Shown: positions 17,306-25,854, counted from the stretch's first letter. The stretch is DNA of 64,000 nucleotides from Anabaena minutissima FACHB-250 (GCF_014697125.1 NZ_JACJRG010000016.1:1-64000), one strand, 5' to 3'. The notes: generated by a model not told the origin, from the sequence alone. Made by a program: numbers and translations.

Positions 17306-17333
17306 AACCTCTGTGTCTCCGTGTCTCTGTGGT
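16902..17333. repeat. 26-bp inverted repeats bracketing the GxxExxY gene
   Basis: The left arm 16902-16927 (ACCACAGAGACACAGAGA...) and right arm 17308-17333 (CCTCTGTGTCTCCGTGTC...) are inverted with 25 of 26 matches. The left arm begins inside the start region of the gene and the right arm begins 3 bp after its stop. Confidence 0.9.
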
Positions 17334-17429
17334 AAATCTACCCTTAATATCCCCCGACTTTTTGCAAAAATTAGCGTTTCACACCAAAGAGAAGGCAAAT
17401 TTTTGCAGTCGGGGAAATGTTAACTCAAT

Positions 17430-17609
17430 TTACAGGATGCCCCAAAAATGAAGGAATCCTTGACCTGAAAAAGCTTCAATTAAAACGACAGATAGGAAAC
17501 CAATCATTGCAAAGCGACCGTTCCAATTTTCACTCTGAGGAGTGAACCCAAAACGCACAGCATTAGGATCTTCGGCAACAATGGGTGTAGGATTCTTGAA
17601 ACCTGACAT
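17430..17609 (-). CDS. high-light-inducible protein (HLIP, one-helix CAB-like)
   Basis: A 59-residue HLIP with the single chlorophyll-binding helix ENWNGRFAMIGFLSVVLIEAF, including the ExxNGRxAMIGF signature. These small thylakoid proteins bind chlorophyll and carotenoid, quench excess energy and help photosystem II assembly. The frame extends 30 residues upstream, but ATG at 17609 (MSGFKNPTP) gives the family length. The N-terminal VRFGFTPQSENWNGR is standard. A 16-bp palindrome lies 27 bp upstream of the start. Confidence 0.92.
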   Translation of the reverse strand: MSGFKNPTPIVAEDPNAVRFGFTPQSENWNGRFAMIGFLSVVLIEAFSGQGFLHFWGIL

Positions 17610-17635
17610 AAATAAAACTCCAATGTATTGCGTTG

Positions 17636-17651
17636 TACAGTTGCAACTGTA
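17636..17651 (-). promoter_or_regulatory. 16-bp palindrome upstream of the HLIP gene, possible operator
   Basis: TACAGTTGCAACTGTA is a perfect palindrome 27 bp upstream of the HLIP start codon. It is followed by two TGTAACGTAATGTAACA-like direct repeats (about 17651-17668). The position suits an operator or 5' UTR element. The regulator is unknown. Confidence 0.45.
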
Positions 17652-17762
17652 TGTAACGTAATGTAACAGATTTTTAAGAGAATGCAACATTCGATGCAAA
17701 TAGGGGCATTAGGATGGGAAATATGGAGGAGATGAGATTTCCAATGCCTAATCGCCTTTTGG

Positions 17763-18572
17763 TTATTGAATTTTCAAGAATTTATCCAAAGCAGACACCA
17801 TGCTAGGCGGCCAGCGACGGATATTTTTCACCCAGTTCATATCTTTATAGCGGCTATCCAAGCCATAGGCAGCCACCCAGTTACTTTCTGCTTCACCTTG
17901 TTGACCATTTACCCAATAAGCAGCTGTTAAAGCAGCACGCACATCAGCGAAGTTGGGGTATTTACGGGTAATATTCCGCATCTCGCGGATGGCTTGGTCT
18001 GTTTGCCCAGTTTCATAAAGAGCAAGGGCATAGTTAGCACGGGCAAAGGCAAAGTTTGGGGTAATTTCAAAGGATTTTTTATAATCTGCGATCGCATCTG
18101 ACCATAAACCTTGCCCTGCTTTGGCGTTACCCCGATTGTTATACGCCATTGCATCTTGAGGGTCGAGTTCTAAAACATGATTATAATCTGCGATCGCATC
18201 TGACCATTTGCCCAACCCTTCTAAGGCTGTACCACGATTTAAATAAGGGTCGGTGACATCTGGGGCTAATTCTACGGCTTTGTTGTAATCAACCAGCGCA
18301 GCTTCTAGCTTATTCTGACTCACCCGCGAATTACCCCGGTTACTCCATGCACCTGCATTCGTGGGGAAATTCTCAATAATCTTTGTCCAATACTTTTCCG
18401 CCGTAGCAAAATCACCTTTATTTGTGGCTGCAAAAGCTTGATTTGCCCACTCATCACCCTGTTCTAATTGCTCTTGGGTAATGCTTGGTTGTTGGGTTTG
18501 TGCCATGACTGGTGTACCCCAGCCCAACACAAGTAACAGACTGAGAACAATACTAATTAATTTAATCATCAT
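17763..18572 (-). CDS. exported TPR-repeat protein
   Basis: A 269-residue protein with a signal peptide (MMIKLISIVLSLLLVLGWGTPVMA/QTQQ) and about five TPR units (GAWSNRGNSRVSQNKLEAALVD; DPYLNRGTALEGLGKWSDAIAD; MAYNNRGNAKAGQGLWSDAIAD; FARANYALALYETGQTDQAIR). It is probably periplasmic or lumenal and acts as a protein-protein scaffold. The C terminus has WVKNIRRWPPSM. The start codon touches a GGGGACT/GGGGATT heptamer array, so no normal ribosome-binding site is visible. Confidence 0.85.
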   Translation of the reverse strand: MMIKLISIVLSLLLVLGWGTPVMAQTQQPSITQEQLEQGDEWANQAFAATNKGDFATAEKYWTKIIENFPTNAGAWSNRGNSRVSQNKLEAALVDYNKAVELAPDVTDPYLNRGTALEGLGKWSDAIADYNHVLELDPQDAMAYNNRGNAKAGQGLWSDAIADYKKSFEITPNFAFARANYALALYETGQTDQAIREMRNITRKYPNFADVRAALTAAYWVNGQQGEAESNWVAAYGLDSRYKDMNWVKNIRRWPPSMVSALDKFLKIQ

Positions 18573-18620
18573 GGGGACTGGGGACTGGGGATTGGGGATT
18601 GGGGATTGGGGATTGGGGAT
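18573..18620. repeat. heptamer tandem repeat (GGGGACT/GGGGATT)7
   Basis: Two GGGGACT and four GGGGATT units plus a partial unit run right up to the start codon of the TPR gene on the opposite strand. The array occupies the position where its ribosome-binding site should be. Confidence 0.9.
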
Positions 18621-18648
18621 GCAGAGGGGCAGAAGTTATTCAATGCGT

Positions 18649-18668
18649 GAATTTTGAATTTTGAATTT
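18649..18668. repeat. short AATTTTG heptamer run
   Basis: About two and a half units of the same heptamer as at 113-144 lie at the 3' side of ruvB. Confidence 0.6.
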
Positions 18669-18682
18669 CTATGCCCTATTCC

Positions 18683-19783
18683 CTATAGTAAAGACATCTG
18701 CTCATTGGGTGGTGTAAATCCCATGTGCTTGTATGCGGCTTTTGTGGCTGTTCGTCCACGGGGAGTCCGGCTGAGATAGCCAATTTGCATCAGGTAGGGT
18801 TCGTAGACTTCTTCAATGGTTTGGGTATCTTCACCAGTGGCGGCGGCAATAGTTTCTAAGCCTACGGGTCCTCCGTTAAATTGTTCAATAATTACACTTA
18901 GCATCCGACGATCTGTCCAATCTAAACCGCAGGGATCTACTTGAAATAGTTGCAATGCCTCGGCTGCGACATCTTGGGTAACTTCTGCACAGGATTTTAC
19001 TTCAGCATAATCACGGACGCGCTTGAGTAACCGATTTGCAATCCGTGGTGTTCCCCGTGAACGGCGGGCAATTTCGATTGCGCCATCGTCAGTGACATTG
19101 GTTTGGAGTAGCTGGGAACTCCGCAGGACTATTTTACTGAGTTCGTCAACTTCATAAAAGCGCAGTTTTTGAATTAAGCCGAAGCGATCGCGCAGTGGTG
19201 AGGTCAAAGCACCAGCGCGGGTTGTTGCACCTACTAGGGTAAACTTGGACAGAGGCAAACTCCGAATTCTGGCACTAGAACCTTTACCCACGGTAATATC
19301 TAGGCGATAATCTTCCATCGCTGGATACAGTATTTCTTCGGTCATCCGCGAGAGGCGATGAATTTCATCAATAAATAGGATATCTCCTGGTTTAAGGTTC
19401 ACCAGTAACCCAACAATATCCCTGGGTCGTTCTAAGGCTGGCGCACTCGTAATTTTGTAGTTGACTCCCATCTCGGATGCTAATATCATTGCCATTGTTG
19501 TTTTACCCAATCCGGGAGGGCCATACAGTAGCAAGTGATCCAAAACTTCACCCCGCGACTTGGCTGCTTTGATGGCGATATCTAAAACATCCTTGAGGTC
19601 TTTTTGTCCGATGTAGTCAGCAAATCTTTGTGGTCTGATACTTTCTTCTTGCTTACCTTGTTCATCAACAGCCGCTTCAGGTTGCAAAATCTTTTCTTTG
19701 GGTGCTGCTTTTGCTGACTCCCGATGCTGTTTTGGTTCTCCATTGGGTTCTGGAGGCTGTTTTTTCGAGGAGATGATCGCCAT
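18683..19783 (-). CDS. ruvB: Holliday junction branch migration ATPase RuvB
   Basis: A 366-residue AAA+ motor that drives branch migration of Holliday junctions with RuvA. Walker A GPPGLGKT is at 88-95, Walker B FIDEIH at 138-142, sensor GATTRAG, and an arginine-finger-type LTSPLRDRFG follows. The C-terminal winged helix ends in YLSRTPRGRTATKAAYKHMG. The first ~50 residues are a charged, low-complexity extension (QPPEPNGEPKQHRESAKAAPKE...) not present in the enterobacterial enzyme but common in cyanobacteria. Start ATG at 19783. It is divergent from hisF. Confidence 0.97.
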   Translation of the reverse strand: MAIISSKKQPPEPNGEPKQHRESAKAAPKEKILQPEAAVDEQGKQEESIRPQRFADYIGQKDLKDVLDIAIKAAKSRGEVLDHLLLYGPPGLGKTTMAMILASEMGVNYKITSAPALERPRDIVGLLVNLKPGDILFIDEIHRLSRMTEEILYPAMEDYRLDITVGKGSSARIRSLPLSKFTLVGATTRAGALTSPLRDRFGLIQKLRFYEVDELSKIVLRSSQLLQTNVTDDGAIEIARRSRGTPRIANRLLKRVRDYAEVKSCAEVTQDVAAEALQLFQVDPCGLDWTDRRMLSVIIEQFNGGPVGLETIAAATGEDTQTIEEVYEPYLMQIGYLSRTPRGRTATKAAYKHMGFTPPNEQMSLL

Positions 19784-19934
19784 AATTCAGCTTTAACTTT
19801 CGGTTTAGGTCTGTTTGAGGGCAATCTCCGCCATAACACTGCACATAGACAAGCCTGCGAAGATTTTCGGCGGGAAATACCCACGTCCATTTACAATTTA
19901 AATTCCGGACAATTACCCAGGAGTTAAAAAATAT

Positions 19935-20708
19935 ATGTTATCTAAAAGAATCTTACCTTGTTTAGATGTCAAGGCGGGACGGGTTGTTAAGGGAGTTAAC
20001 TTTGTCAACCTCAAGGATGCAGGCGATCCGGTAGAACTGGCCAAGGTTTACAACGAAGCTGGGGCTGATGAGTTAGTATTTCTAGATATTACGGCTACTC
20101 ATGAAGACAGAGATATTATTTTTGATGTGGTTCACCGAACTGCTGAACAGGTCTTTATTCCCCTCACGGTGGGTGGCGGTATCCAATCCTTAGAAAATGT
20201 TAAAGCTTTGTTACGGGCTGGGGCAGACAAGGTTAGTATTAACTCTGCGGCAGTACGTGATCCAGACTTGATCAATCGGGCTAGCGATCGCTTCGGTAAT
20301 CAGTGCATAGTTATTGCTATTGATGCTAGGCGCAGAGTTGACCCTAATAATCCAGGCTGGGATGTGTATGTGCGTGGCGGTCGAGAAAATACTGGCTTAG
20401 ATGCCCTACTGTGGGCAAAAGAAGTGGAAAAACGCGGCGCTGGGGAACTATTGGTGACAAGTATGGATGCTGATGGTACTCAAGCAGGTTATGACATTGA
20501 GTTAACACGGGCAATTGCTGAGGCTGTACAAATCCCAGTGGTTGCTTCTGGTGGTGCTGGTAATTGTGAACATATCCATACTGCACTAACTGAAGGTAAG
20601 GCGGAAGCTGCTTTATTGGCATCGCTGCTACATTACGGACAGTTAAGTGTGGCTGAAATTAAGCATTATTTGCGCGATCGTGAAGTTCCAGTACGCTTGT
20701 ACGCTTAA
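19935..20708 (+). CDS. hisF: imidazole glycerol phosphate synthase cyclase subunit HisF
   Basis: A 257-residue (beta/alpha)8 barrel that uses ammonia from HisH to make IGP and AICAR in histidine biosynthesis. The catalytic aspartates are Asp11 (LPCLDVKAGRVVKG) and Asp130 (VIAIDARR). The phosphate-binding segments TVGGGI and VASGGAG are present. It initiates at ATG 19935, with MLSKRILPCLD as the conserved N terminus. It is transcribed away from ruvB. hisH is not adjacent. Confidence 0.97.
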   Translation: MLSKRILPCLDVKAGRVVKGVNFVNLKDAGDPVELAKVYNEAGADELVFLDITATHEDRDIIFDVVHRTAEQVFIPLTVGGGIQSLENVKALLRAGADKVSINSAAVRDPDLINRASDRFGNQCIVIAIDARRRVDPNNPGWDVYVRGGRENTGLDALLWAKEVEKRGAGELLVTSMDADGTQAGYDIELTRAIAEAVQIPVVASGGAGNCEHIHTALTEGKAEAALLASLLHYGQLSVAEIKHYLRDREVPVRLYA

Positions 20709-20813
20709 TTCTAAAGCCATTATATAGATTGAGTCACATCGCCCCCAGTTAAATACAGTTCCCCAAAACAGTGTTAAGATTATTCCACATAGTGTTAAAA
20801 AATATTAAGAAAT

Positions 20814-21008
20814 ATGTTAATTCCTATTTTGTTATTTGATGTGGCTCTAGTGGCTTGGTCACTACACCTAATGGAGAAGGCCGTTGAGCATAAAGAATTT
20901 TCTCTCATGTTGGCAGGTACATTGGTTGCCCTTGCTGCCGCCGCCATGTTAGTTGTGTATTTTCTCATGGGGCATTGTATGAGCTATTTGTTGCAGGTCA
21001 ACTATTAA
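20814..21008 (+). CDS. small two-helix membrane protein
   Basis: A 64-residue protein with two predicted membrane helices (LIPILLFDVALVAWSLHLM and LAGTLVALAAAAMLVVYFLM) joined by the charged EKAVEHKEFS loop. It is not assigned to a named family but has the compact form of conserved cyanobacterial small membrane proteins. It lies between hisF and tRNA-Ala. The start is ATG at 20814 after an AT-rich leader without an obvious Shine-Dalgarno sequence. Confidence 0.6.
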   Translation: MLIPILLFDVALVAWSLHLMEKAVEHKEFSLMLAGTLVALAAAAMLVVYFLMGHCMSYLLQVNY

Positions 21009-21053
21009 TTACTTAAGACCGTACTATATAAAGTTAATAATTTCCCAAACCAC

Positions 21054-21083
21054 TTGACAATACACTAAATCTTAAGACATAAT
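21054..21083 (+). promoter_or_regulatory. sigma70-type promoter for tRNA-Ala
   Basis: TTGACA (21054-21059) and CATAAT (21078-21083) are separated by 18 bp. Transcription would start about 10 bp before the tRNA 5' end. Confidence 0.6.
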
Positions 21084-21099
21084 CAGTAACGCAACATAA

Positions 21100-21172
21100 G
21101 GGGTTATAGCTCAGTTGGTAGAGCACTTCAATGGCATTGAAGGGGTCAGCGGTTCGATTCCGCTTAGCTCCA
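21100..21172 (+). tRNA. tRNA-Ala (anticodon GGC)
   Basis: A cloverleaf can be drawn: acceptor GGGGTTA with TAGCTCC (one G-T, one T-G pair), D arm with AGCTCAGTTGGTAGAGC, anticodon stem CTTCA/TGAAG with loop ATGGCAT (GGC, alanine), and T arm with the GTTCGATTC core, then discriminator A. No CCA is encoded. A promoter lies just upstream. Confidence 0.95.
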
Positions 21173-21488
21173 TTTACTAATCAGGTTAGTTTTTAATTTT
21201 GCGAACAATACATCTGTTTCCATTCAAAAATATATGTATTTTCTCAAAGTTAGCTTGATTACCTCACCTACTCGAACTCAAGACAAGTTACTTGAGCTAG
21301 TCCGGCAAGGATTGTTCGACAATTATATCGACAAGCAAAAAGGGATATGCAAATTTTTTTAAATCTCATTTTCGCAGAGCTAATATATCTTGACTATGTT
21401 CATAAATCTCAAAATCTTTAAAGTCAAGTTTTGTGTTGTCTGAAAGTGATAGTATTATTATGGTCGCTGTTATCAATACCATCCGTAA
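21173..21488. other. tRNA-downstream gap with one short doubtful ORF
   Basis: This 316-bp stretch directly follows the tRNA. It holds a 42-codon plus-strand ORF (21234-21362, MYFLKVSLITSPTRTQDK at its start) that matches nothing I recognise; it could be a remnant. The AT-rich segment before 21489 probably contains the promoter of the next gene. I saw no direct repeat of the tRNA 3' end that would mark an integration site. Confidence 0.4.
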
Positions 21489-21953
21489 ATGAACAAAACA
21501 TTGGATGAAGAACTTTCCATAAAAATGGCGGAAAGCATCAAAAGTAAGGCTAAAAAGCCCTTTAATAATGCTTATAAAGCAGCATTGGCGACAGAGGAAG
21601 CTAAATATGTGCAAGGATTTTTGGTGTGTTGGGGTAAGCCACACAAGCCCATAGAACACAGTTGGATTGAAATAGAGGATAAAATCATCGATCCGACTCT
21701 ACCGTATTTGCCCAAAAACTCCCAAGAGATGTGGTATTTTGCAGCCCAAAGCTTGAGTATGAAAAAGTTAAAAGCTGTGATAGAAGAATCAAAAGAAGAT
21801 TATCCAGAAGATGATCCATTACCTATCTACGGTGATGCACCTTACGACTATTATGGTGATGTCATGTTGGGAGGGCAAGAATATTTAGAAGCTTATAAAG
21901 CAGCTGAGGCTAAGTGCAAAGAAATTCAAGCATTAAAAGCTCAAAATAATTAA
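21489..21953 (+). CDS. hypothetical protein
   Basis: A 154-residue soluble acidic protein not assigned to a named family. The central YVQGFLVCWGKPHKPIEHSWIEIEDKIIDPTLPYLP has a H-W-E...D-P-T pattern recalling transglutaminase-like or phage-type proteins that carry HAW...DPT motifs. The rest is helical (QSLSMKKLKAVIEESKEDYPEDD; EAYKAAEAKCKEIQALK). It lies after the tRNA and converges on the SnoaL-like gene, so it may be accessory. Start ATG at 21489. Confidence 0.65.
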   Translation: MNKTLDEELSIKMAESIKSKAKKPFNNAYKAALATEEAKYVQGFLVCWGKPHKPIEHSWIEIEDKIIDPTLPYLPKNSQEMWYFAAQSLSMKKLKAVIEESKEDYPEDDPLPIYGDAPYDYYGDVMLGGQEYLEAYKAAEAKCKEIQALKAQNN

Positions 21954-21969
21954 ATGCGGTAAATCGGTT

Positions 21970-22368
21970 TTAGTAAGATTTACCATCGCTACCAAAGTAT
22001 TCTCGATAGCTACAAATTTTGTCTCCTCGTACATCAAAGGAAACCGCTATCCGATTTTTGTAAGGTTGTCCTAACAAAAGTCCTTCGTCCCGAAATTCAA
22101 AAACTACAGTAGTCTCATTACTAGTAATGTGGTCTAGAGATACTAGTTTGATTCCCGGTTGGAAGGATGCAGAAACATATTCAAAAAACTCCTTGGCGCG
22201 TTCTTTACCTTCATTAAAACCGTGGAATTTGCCGACTGGAAACCAAAAAGTAAAATCATCTGTCAGCGTATCCAGAAATGCTTGCCATTCCCCCGTTGCT
22301 AAACCTTGGGTAAAATGCTCAAATGCTTGATGAGCAACTTTTAAAGTATTTTCCGCATTCTGTGTCAT
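21970..22368 (-). CDS. SnoaL-like/NTF2-fold protein
   Basis: A 132-residue protein of the NTF2/SnoaL-like fold (cone-shaped alpha+beta barrel). Evidence is the N-terminal helix AHQAFEHFTQGLATGEWQAFLDTLTDDFTFWFPVG, a central ERAKEFFEYVSASFQPG, and C-terminal strands VVFEFRDEGLLLGQPYKNRIAVSFDV and ICSYREYFG. Such proteins are small isomerases, hydrolases or ligand binders. It is 12 bp from the ZADH2-like reductase on the same strand, which implies co-transcription in the accessory metabolic island. Confidence 0.8.
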   Translation of the reverse strand: MTQNAENTLKVAHQAFEHFTQGLATGEWQAFLDTLTDDFTFWFPVGKFHGFNEGKERAKEFFEYVSASFQPGIKLVSLDHITSNETTVVFEFRDEGLLLGQPYKNRIAVSFDVRGDKICSYREYFGSDGKSY

Positions 22369-22380
22369 GTATTTAAAATA

Positions 22381-23382
22381 CTAAAACCTGACAACTACTT
22401 TGCCACAATTTTGACCACTTAGCAGATAGTCTACCGCCGTGGGTATAGATTCTAAACCCTGGAATGGGGTTGAGTCAACAGATACTTTGAGTTTACCTGA
22501 GTAGAAAAGATTTAACAGGCGATCGCGTGCTTCTGGGATATATTCTTTATAGTGCGGCATGAGAAACCCCCGCACGGAAGCGGCTTTCCAAAATAGTTGG
22601 TGATAAATGCGCGGTTGCATCACCTGTTCTATATTTTTCCCATACTCAGAAATATAGCCAATATTAACCAAACGTCCCCGAATGGCTAAGTTATCAACGC
22701 AGGTATCAAAAACCTGTTTACCCACACACTCAAAAATTAAGTTAATCCCATTGGGGTACTCATGCTTGAGGACTTGATGCAAATTTTCTCTATGATAATT
22801 GATAATGCGATCGCAGCCTAATTCCCTTAATAACTTCCCCTTCGCCTCAGAACTACAAGTCCCAATCACATGATTACCTGCTAACTTCGCCAACTGCACC
22901 GCAATATGGCCAGTACCACCAGCCGCAGCCGTCACCAAAACCACCTCATCGCGTTGCATCTCCCCCACTTGTTCCAAAGCCACCAACGCTGATACACCCG
23001 TCGGGACAAGGTTAAGAACTTCCGGCGTTGCTTCCCGTACCTTCACCCCCAAACTAGCATCTATCACCTGATATTCCCGATAACCCCCACCACGTAAAGT
23101 AGTGATAACAGCATCACCCACCTGAAAATCAGAGACACTTGCACCAACAGCCACCACTTCCCCCACCGCTTCCACACCCAAATCAAAAGGTGGAATTAAA
23201 TTCACATAAGGAACTTCACCCCGACAGAGTAAAGTATCAAAACCTGCATTAACCCCTGCAAATTTATTACGCACCAAAATCTCATTATTCCCAACTTCAG
23301 GAATAGCAACTTCCACAATTTCAACCGCCGAACTAAAATCTTTATCCAGCCGTTTAGCTATTAACTTCCTATAACTTTTCAT
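22381..23382 (-). CDS. NADPH-dependent MDR-family reductase, ZADH2/PTGR3-like
   Basis: A 333-residue medium-chain dehydrogenase/reductase. It has an N-terminal GroES-like domain (FAGVNAGFDTLLCRGEVP, PPFDLGVEAVGEVVAVG) and a Rossmann domain with VTAAAGGTGHIAVQLAKLAG and VIGTCSSEAKGKLLRELGCDRIINY. Overall it resembles zinc-independent quinone/enone reductases of the ZADH2 (PTGR3) type, which reduce alpha,beta-unsaturated ketones. No structural zinc cysteine cluster is seen. The downstream neighbour is the SnoaL-like gene. The upstream gene (Asp/Asn hydroxylase-like) is on the same strand. Confidence 0.88.
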   Translation of the reverse strand: MKSYRKLIAKRLDKDFSSAVEIVEVAIPEVGNNEILVRNKFAGVNAGFDTLLCRGEVPYVNLIPPFDLGVEAVGEVVAVGASVSDFQVGDAVITTLRGGGYREYQVIDASLGVKVREATPEVLNLVPTGVSALVALEQVGEMQRDEVVLVTAAAGGTGHIAVQLAKLAGNHVIGTCSSEAKGKLLRELGCDRIINYHRENLHQVLKHEYPNGINLIFECVGKQVFDTCVDNLAIRGRLVNIGYISEYGKNIEQVMQPRIYHQLFWKAASVRGFLMPHYKEYIPEARDRLLNLFYSGKLKVSVDSTPFQGLESIPTAVDYLLSGQNCGKVVVRF

Positions 23383-23409
23383 TAGTAATTAGTAATTTGC
23401 TTTCACTAT

Positions 23410-23437
23410 CACCTGTCACCTGTCACCTGTCACCTTT
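23410..23437. repeat. heptamer tandem repeat (CACCTGT)4
   Basis: Three CACCTGT units and one CACCTTT abut the stop codon of the Asp/Asn hydroxylase-like gene. Confidence 0.8.
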
Positions 23438-24231
23438 CATAAAACCTTATCCCACTCCAACTGATGAGCCAAACCATACTTAATAAAATCTTCTTCCTGA
23501 GCCTGATCACTCTTACCAAAAACACCCAAACTATAAGGATTATCTTGCATACGTTGGGCAACTTGCTCCTGCTCAAATCGAAGCAATTCTTCCCTAGGTT
23601 GATCAGTTTTAAAGAAGTCAACAACTAAAACAGTTCTATCGTAATCAGTATAATTATGCGGACAATGTGGATAACTATGATCTAAAACCATAAACTCCCC
23701 TTCATGCCAATAAAGCTGTTCATGACATATTTTCATCGCCACATCTCCCTGCGGCACAATTAATCCCAAATAGCCCCGATTCATATGAGGATTATAGTTA
23801 ACGTGCAGCTTAATATCCAAGCCCGGATGGAATGTGCCGAAGTAGACATTTCTAATCACACCATCATCAATTAAATTCACTTCTTCTATGAAATGAGCCA
23901 AATTTGGAAAATATTTTTCTCTGAACACCAGTGCTTTAGCTGATGCTTCATCCATTCCATAATCTGGATATTGGATTTGATGTACTTGAATATATTTTTC
24001 AATCAATAGACCTTGGAATAAAATACCAAAAGCACTATATTTGGAATTACCTTTAGTTTTAATCGTTTTACTTTTAGGCCCCAAAATATCGTAAGTGAAC
24101 TTTAACTCCTCATGGGATGCCTGATGAATAAATCCAGTAAACTCATCTCGAATAACTTGCCAGTGATCTTGCAGAATTTTCAGAAAAGGAAATGTTTCTG
24201 GATTGAGATGATACTCATTAAAAATTATCAT
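23437..24231 (-). CDS. aspartyl/asparaginyl beta-hydroxylase-like 2OG-Fe(II) dioxygenase
   Basis: A 264-residue protein with the Asp_Arg_Hydrox fold. Core segments are GTFHPGLDIKLHVNYNPHMNRGYLGLIVP, then CHEQLYWHEGEFMVLDHSYPHCPHNYTDYDRTVLVVDFF. Histidines in LHVNYNP and HSYPHCPHN are the likely iron ligands, and the Arg in DRTVLVVD would bind 2-oxoglutarate. Secondary-metabolism enzymes of this family hydroxylate free or carrier-bound amino acids and peptides. It diverges from the hydantoinase-like gene with a shared upstream region of about 70 bp. Start ATG at 24231. Confidence 0.82.
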   Translation of the reverse strand: MIIFNEYHLNPETFPFLKILQDHWQVIRDEFTGFIHQASHEELKFTYDILGPKSKTIKTKGNSKYSAFGILFQGLLIEKYIQVHQIQYPDYGMDEASAKALVFREKYFPNLAHFIEEVNLIDDGVIRNVYFGTFHPGLDIKLHVNYNPHMNRGYLGLIVPQGDVAMKICHEQLYWHEGEFMVLDHSYPHCPHNYTDYDRTVLVVDFFKTDQPREELLRFEQEQVAQRMQDNPYSLGVFGKSDQAQEEDFIKYGLAHQLEWDKVL

Positions 24232-24304
24232 TGGTTTTCCTCATGAAAATGATTGAATAAACAACTGTTAAATAGTCATGTATTTTAGCTAGCATTCCTG
24301 TAGG

Positions 24305-25822
24305 ATGTGGAAATTACTGACTTGCTGTCATCATTTTAGTGTGAGGTCTACTGTGTCTGAACCTCCTATATTAGATAAAATTATCAAAAATGTCCGGGTA
24401 GTTTGTCCCCATCATGATGCTGTCGAACTACTAGATATAGGGATTAAAGATGGTAAATTTGCCCAGATTGCGCCTAATATTAACCCAGACTATAGCCAAG
24501 AAGTATTTGATGCCAAAAACCTCCTAGGCTTTCCTGGGGTCGTAGATGCCCATATGCACATCGGTATTTACCAACCCCTTGACCAAGATGCAGTGACGGA
24601 AAGTAAAGCCGCCGCGATGGGGGGAGTAACAACCAGCCTGAATTATATCCGCACAGGTAAGTATTACCTCAACAAAGGCGGTTCATACCAAGATTTTTTC
24701 CCGGAAGTATTAGCACTATCACAAGGAAATTTCTTTGTTGATTACAGCTATCATATCGCCCCTATTAGCAGTCAGCATATTGATGAGATGCAAATGCTGT
24801 TTGAGGAATATGGCATTGGGTCATTTAAAATATTTATGTTTTACGGTGGCTATGGTTTACATGGTCTTTCTGAGCAACAAAATCTTTTTTTGATGATTAA
24901 TAAAGCAGAAAGATATGACTTTGCTCACTTTGAATTTATTATGCGGAGTTTAGCCAAACTGAGAGAAAGCCACCCAGAAGCACAAGAAAGAATTAGCTTA
25001 AGTCTGCATTGCGAAGTTGCAGAAATTCTCAACGCCTACACCAAAATAGTTGAAAATGACTCTAGCCTCAGTGGATTGCACGCTTACAGTGCAGCACGTC
25101 CTCCCCATTCGGAAGGATTAGCAATTTGTATTGCATCATATTTGGCACATGAAACTAATTGTGCAAATATTAATTTGTTGCACCTGAGTTCCCGTAAAGC
25201 AATGGAAGCAGCTTTAACTATGCAAACTGCTTTTCCTCATATCAACTTTCGGCGAGAAGTTACCGTGGGACATTTACTATTAGATGTTGATACCCCCAAT
25301 GGTACTTGGGCAAAAGTTAACCCCCCTATTCGTCCTCGTGCCGATGTGGAATACTTATGGCAATCGGTACTCAACCATCAAGTAGATTGGATAGTTAGTG
25401 ACCATGCTTGCTGTGCGGCGGAACAAAAAATTAGTGCAAAAGACCCGAATAATATTTGGTTAGCTAAGTCTGGTTTTGGTGGTACAGAATATTTACTTTC
25501 GGGTGTATTCAGTGAAGGTAGTAAGCGGGGAATGTCTTACAACCACATGGCTAAATTACTATCTTGGAATCCATCACGACGTTTTGGGTTATTAACAAAA
25601 GGTGATATAGCTATTGGTTACGATGCTGATTTGGTGTTATTAGACCCCAATGAAAGCTTTGTGGTTAACGCTGTTGAGTCGGAGTCACAACAAGGTTACA
25701 CACCCTTTGCAGGGATGGAGTTAACAGGGAGAGTTAAGAGTACCTTTTTGCGGGGAAATCTTATTTACAACAATGGACAAGTTTTAGGTTCACCTACTGG
25801 ACGTTATTTAAAAAGAAGTTAG
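24305..25822 (+). CDS. hydantoinase/dihydropyrimidinase-like amidohydrolase
   Basis: A 505-residue cyclic amidohydrolase. The binuclear-metal signature of the hydantoinase/dihydropyrimidinase group is complete: VDAHMHIG (His83, His85), a bridging-lysine region GSFKIFMFYGGYG, LHCEVAE, LLHLSSRKA and SDHACC. These enzymes open cyclic imide or ureide rings. The C terminus carries the DADLVLLDPNESF small domain. ATG at 24305 gives an unusual Cys/His-rich leader; GTG at codon 17 (VSEPPILDKII) is a plausible alternative start. It heads a plus-strand series with the BKACE and alpha/beta hydrolase genes. Confidence 0.88.
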   Translation: MWKLLTCCHHFSVRSTVSEPPILDKIIKNVRVVCPHHDAVELLDIGIKDGKFAQIAPNINPDYSQEVFDAKNLLGFPGVVDAHMHIGIYQPLDQDAVTESKAAAMGGVTTSLNYIRTGKYYLNKGGSYQDFFPEVLALSQGNFFVDYSYHIAPISSQHIDEMQMLFEEYGIGSFKIFMFYGGYGLHGLSEQQNLFLMINKAERYDFAHFEFIMRSLAKLRESHPEAQERISLSLHCEVAEILNAYTKIVENDSSLSGLHAYSAARPPHSEGLAICIASYLAHETNCANINLLHLSSRKAMEAALTMQTAFPHINFRREVTVGHLLLDVDTPNGTWAKVNPPIRPRADVEYLWQSVLNHQVDWIVSDHACCAAEQKISAKDPNNIWLAKSGFGGTEYLLSGVFSEGSKRGMSYNHMAKLLSWNPSRRFGLLTKGDIAIGYDADLVLLDPNESFVVNAVESESQQGYTPFAGMELTGRVKSTFLRGNLIYNNGQVLGSPTGRYLKRS

Positions 25823-25854
25823 AGTTATCTGACTGAGAAATACTGCTTCTACCA

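Noticed and set aside
21366..21659. 97-codon minus-strand ORF opposite the 154-residue protein gene.
   Set aside because: The plus-strand frame has protein-like composition and better start context; this is a shadow.
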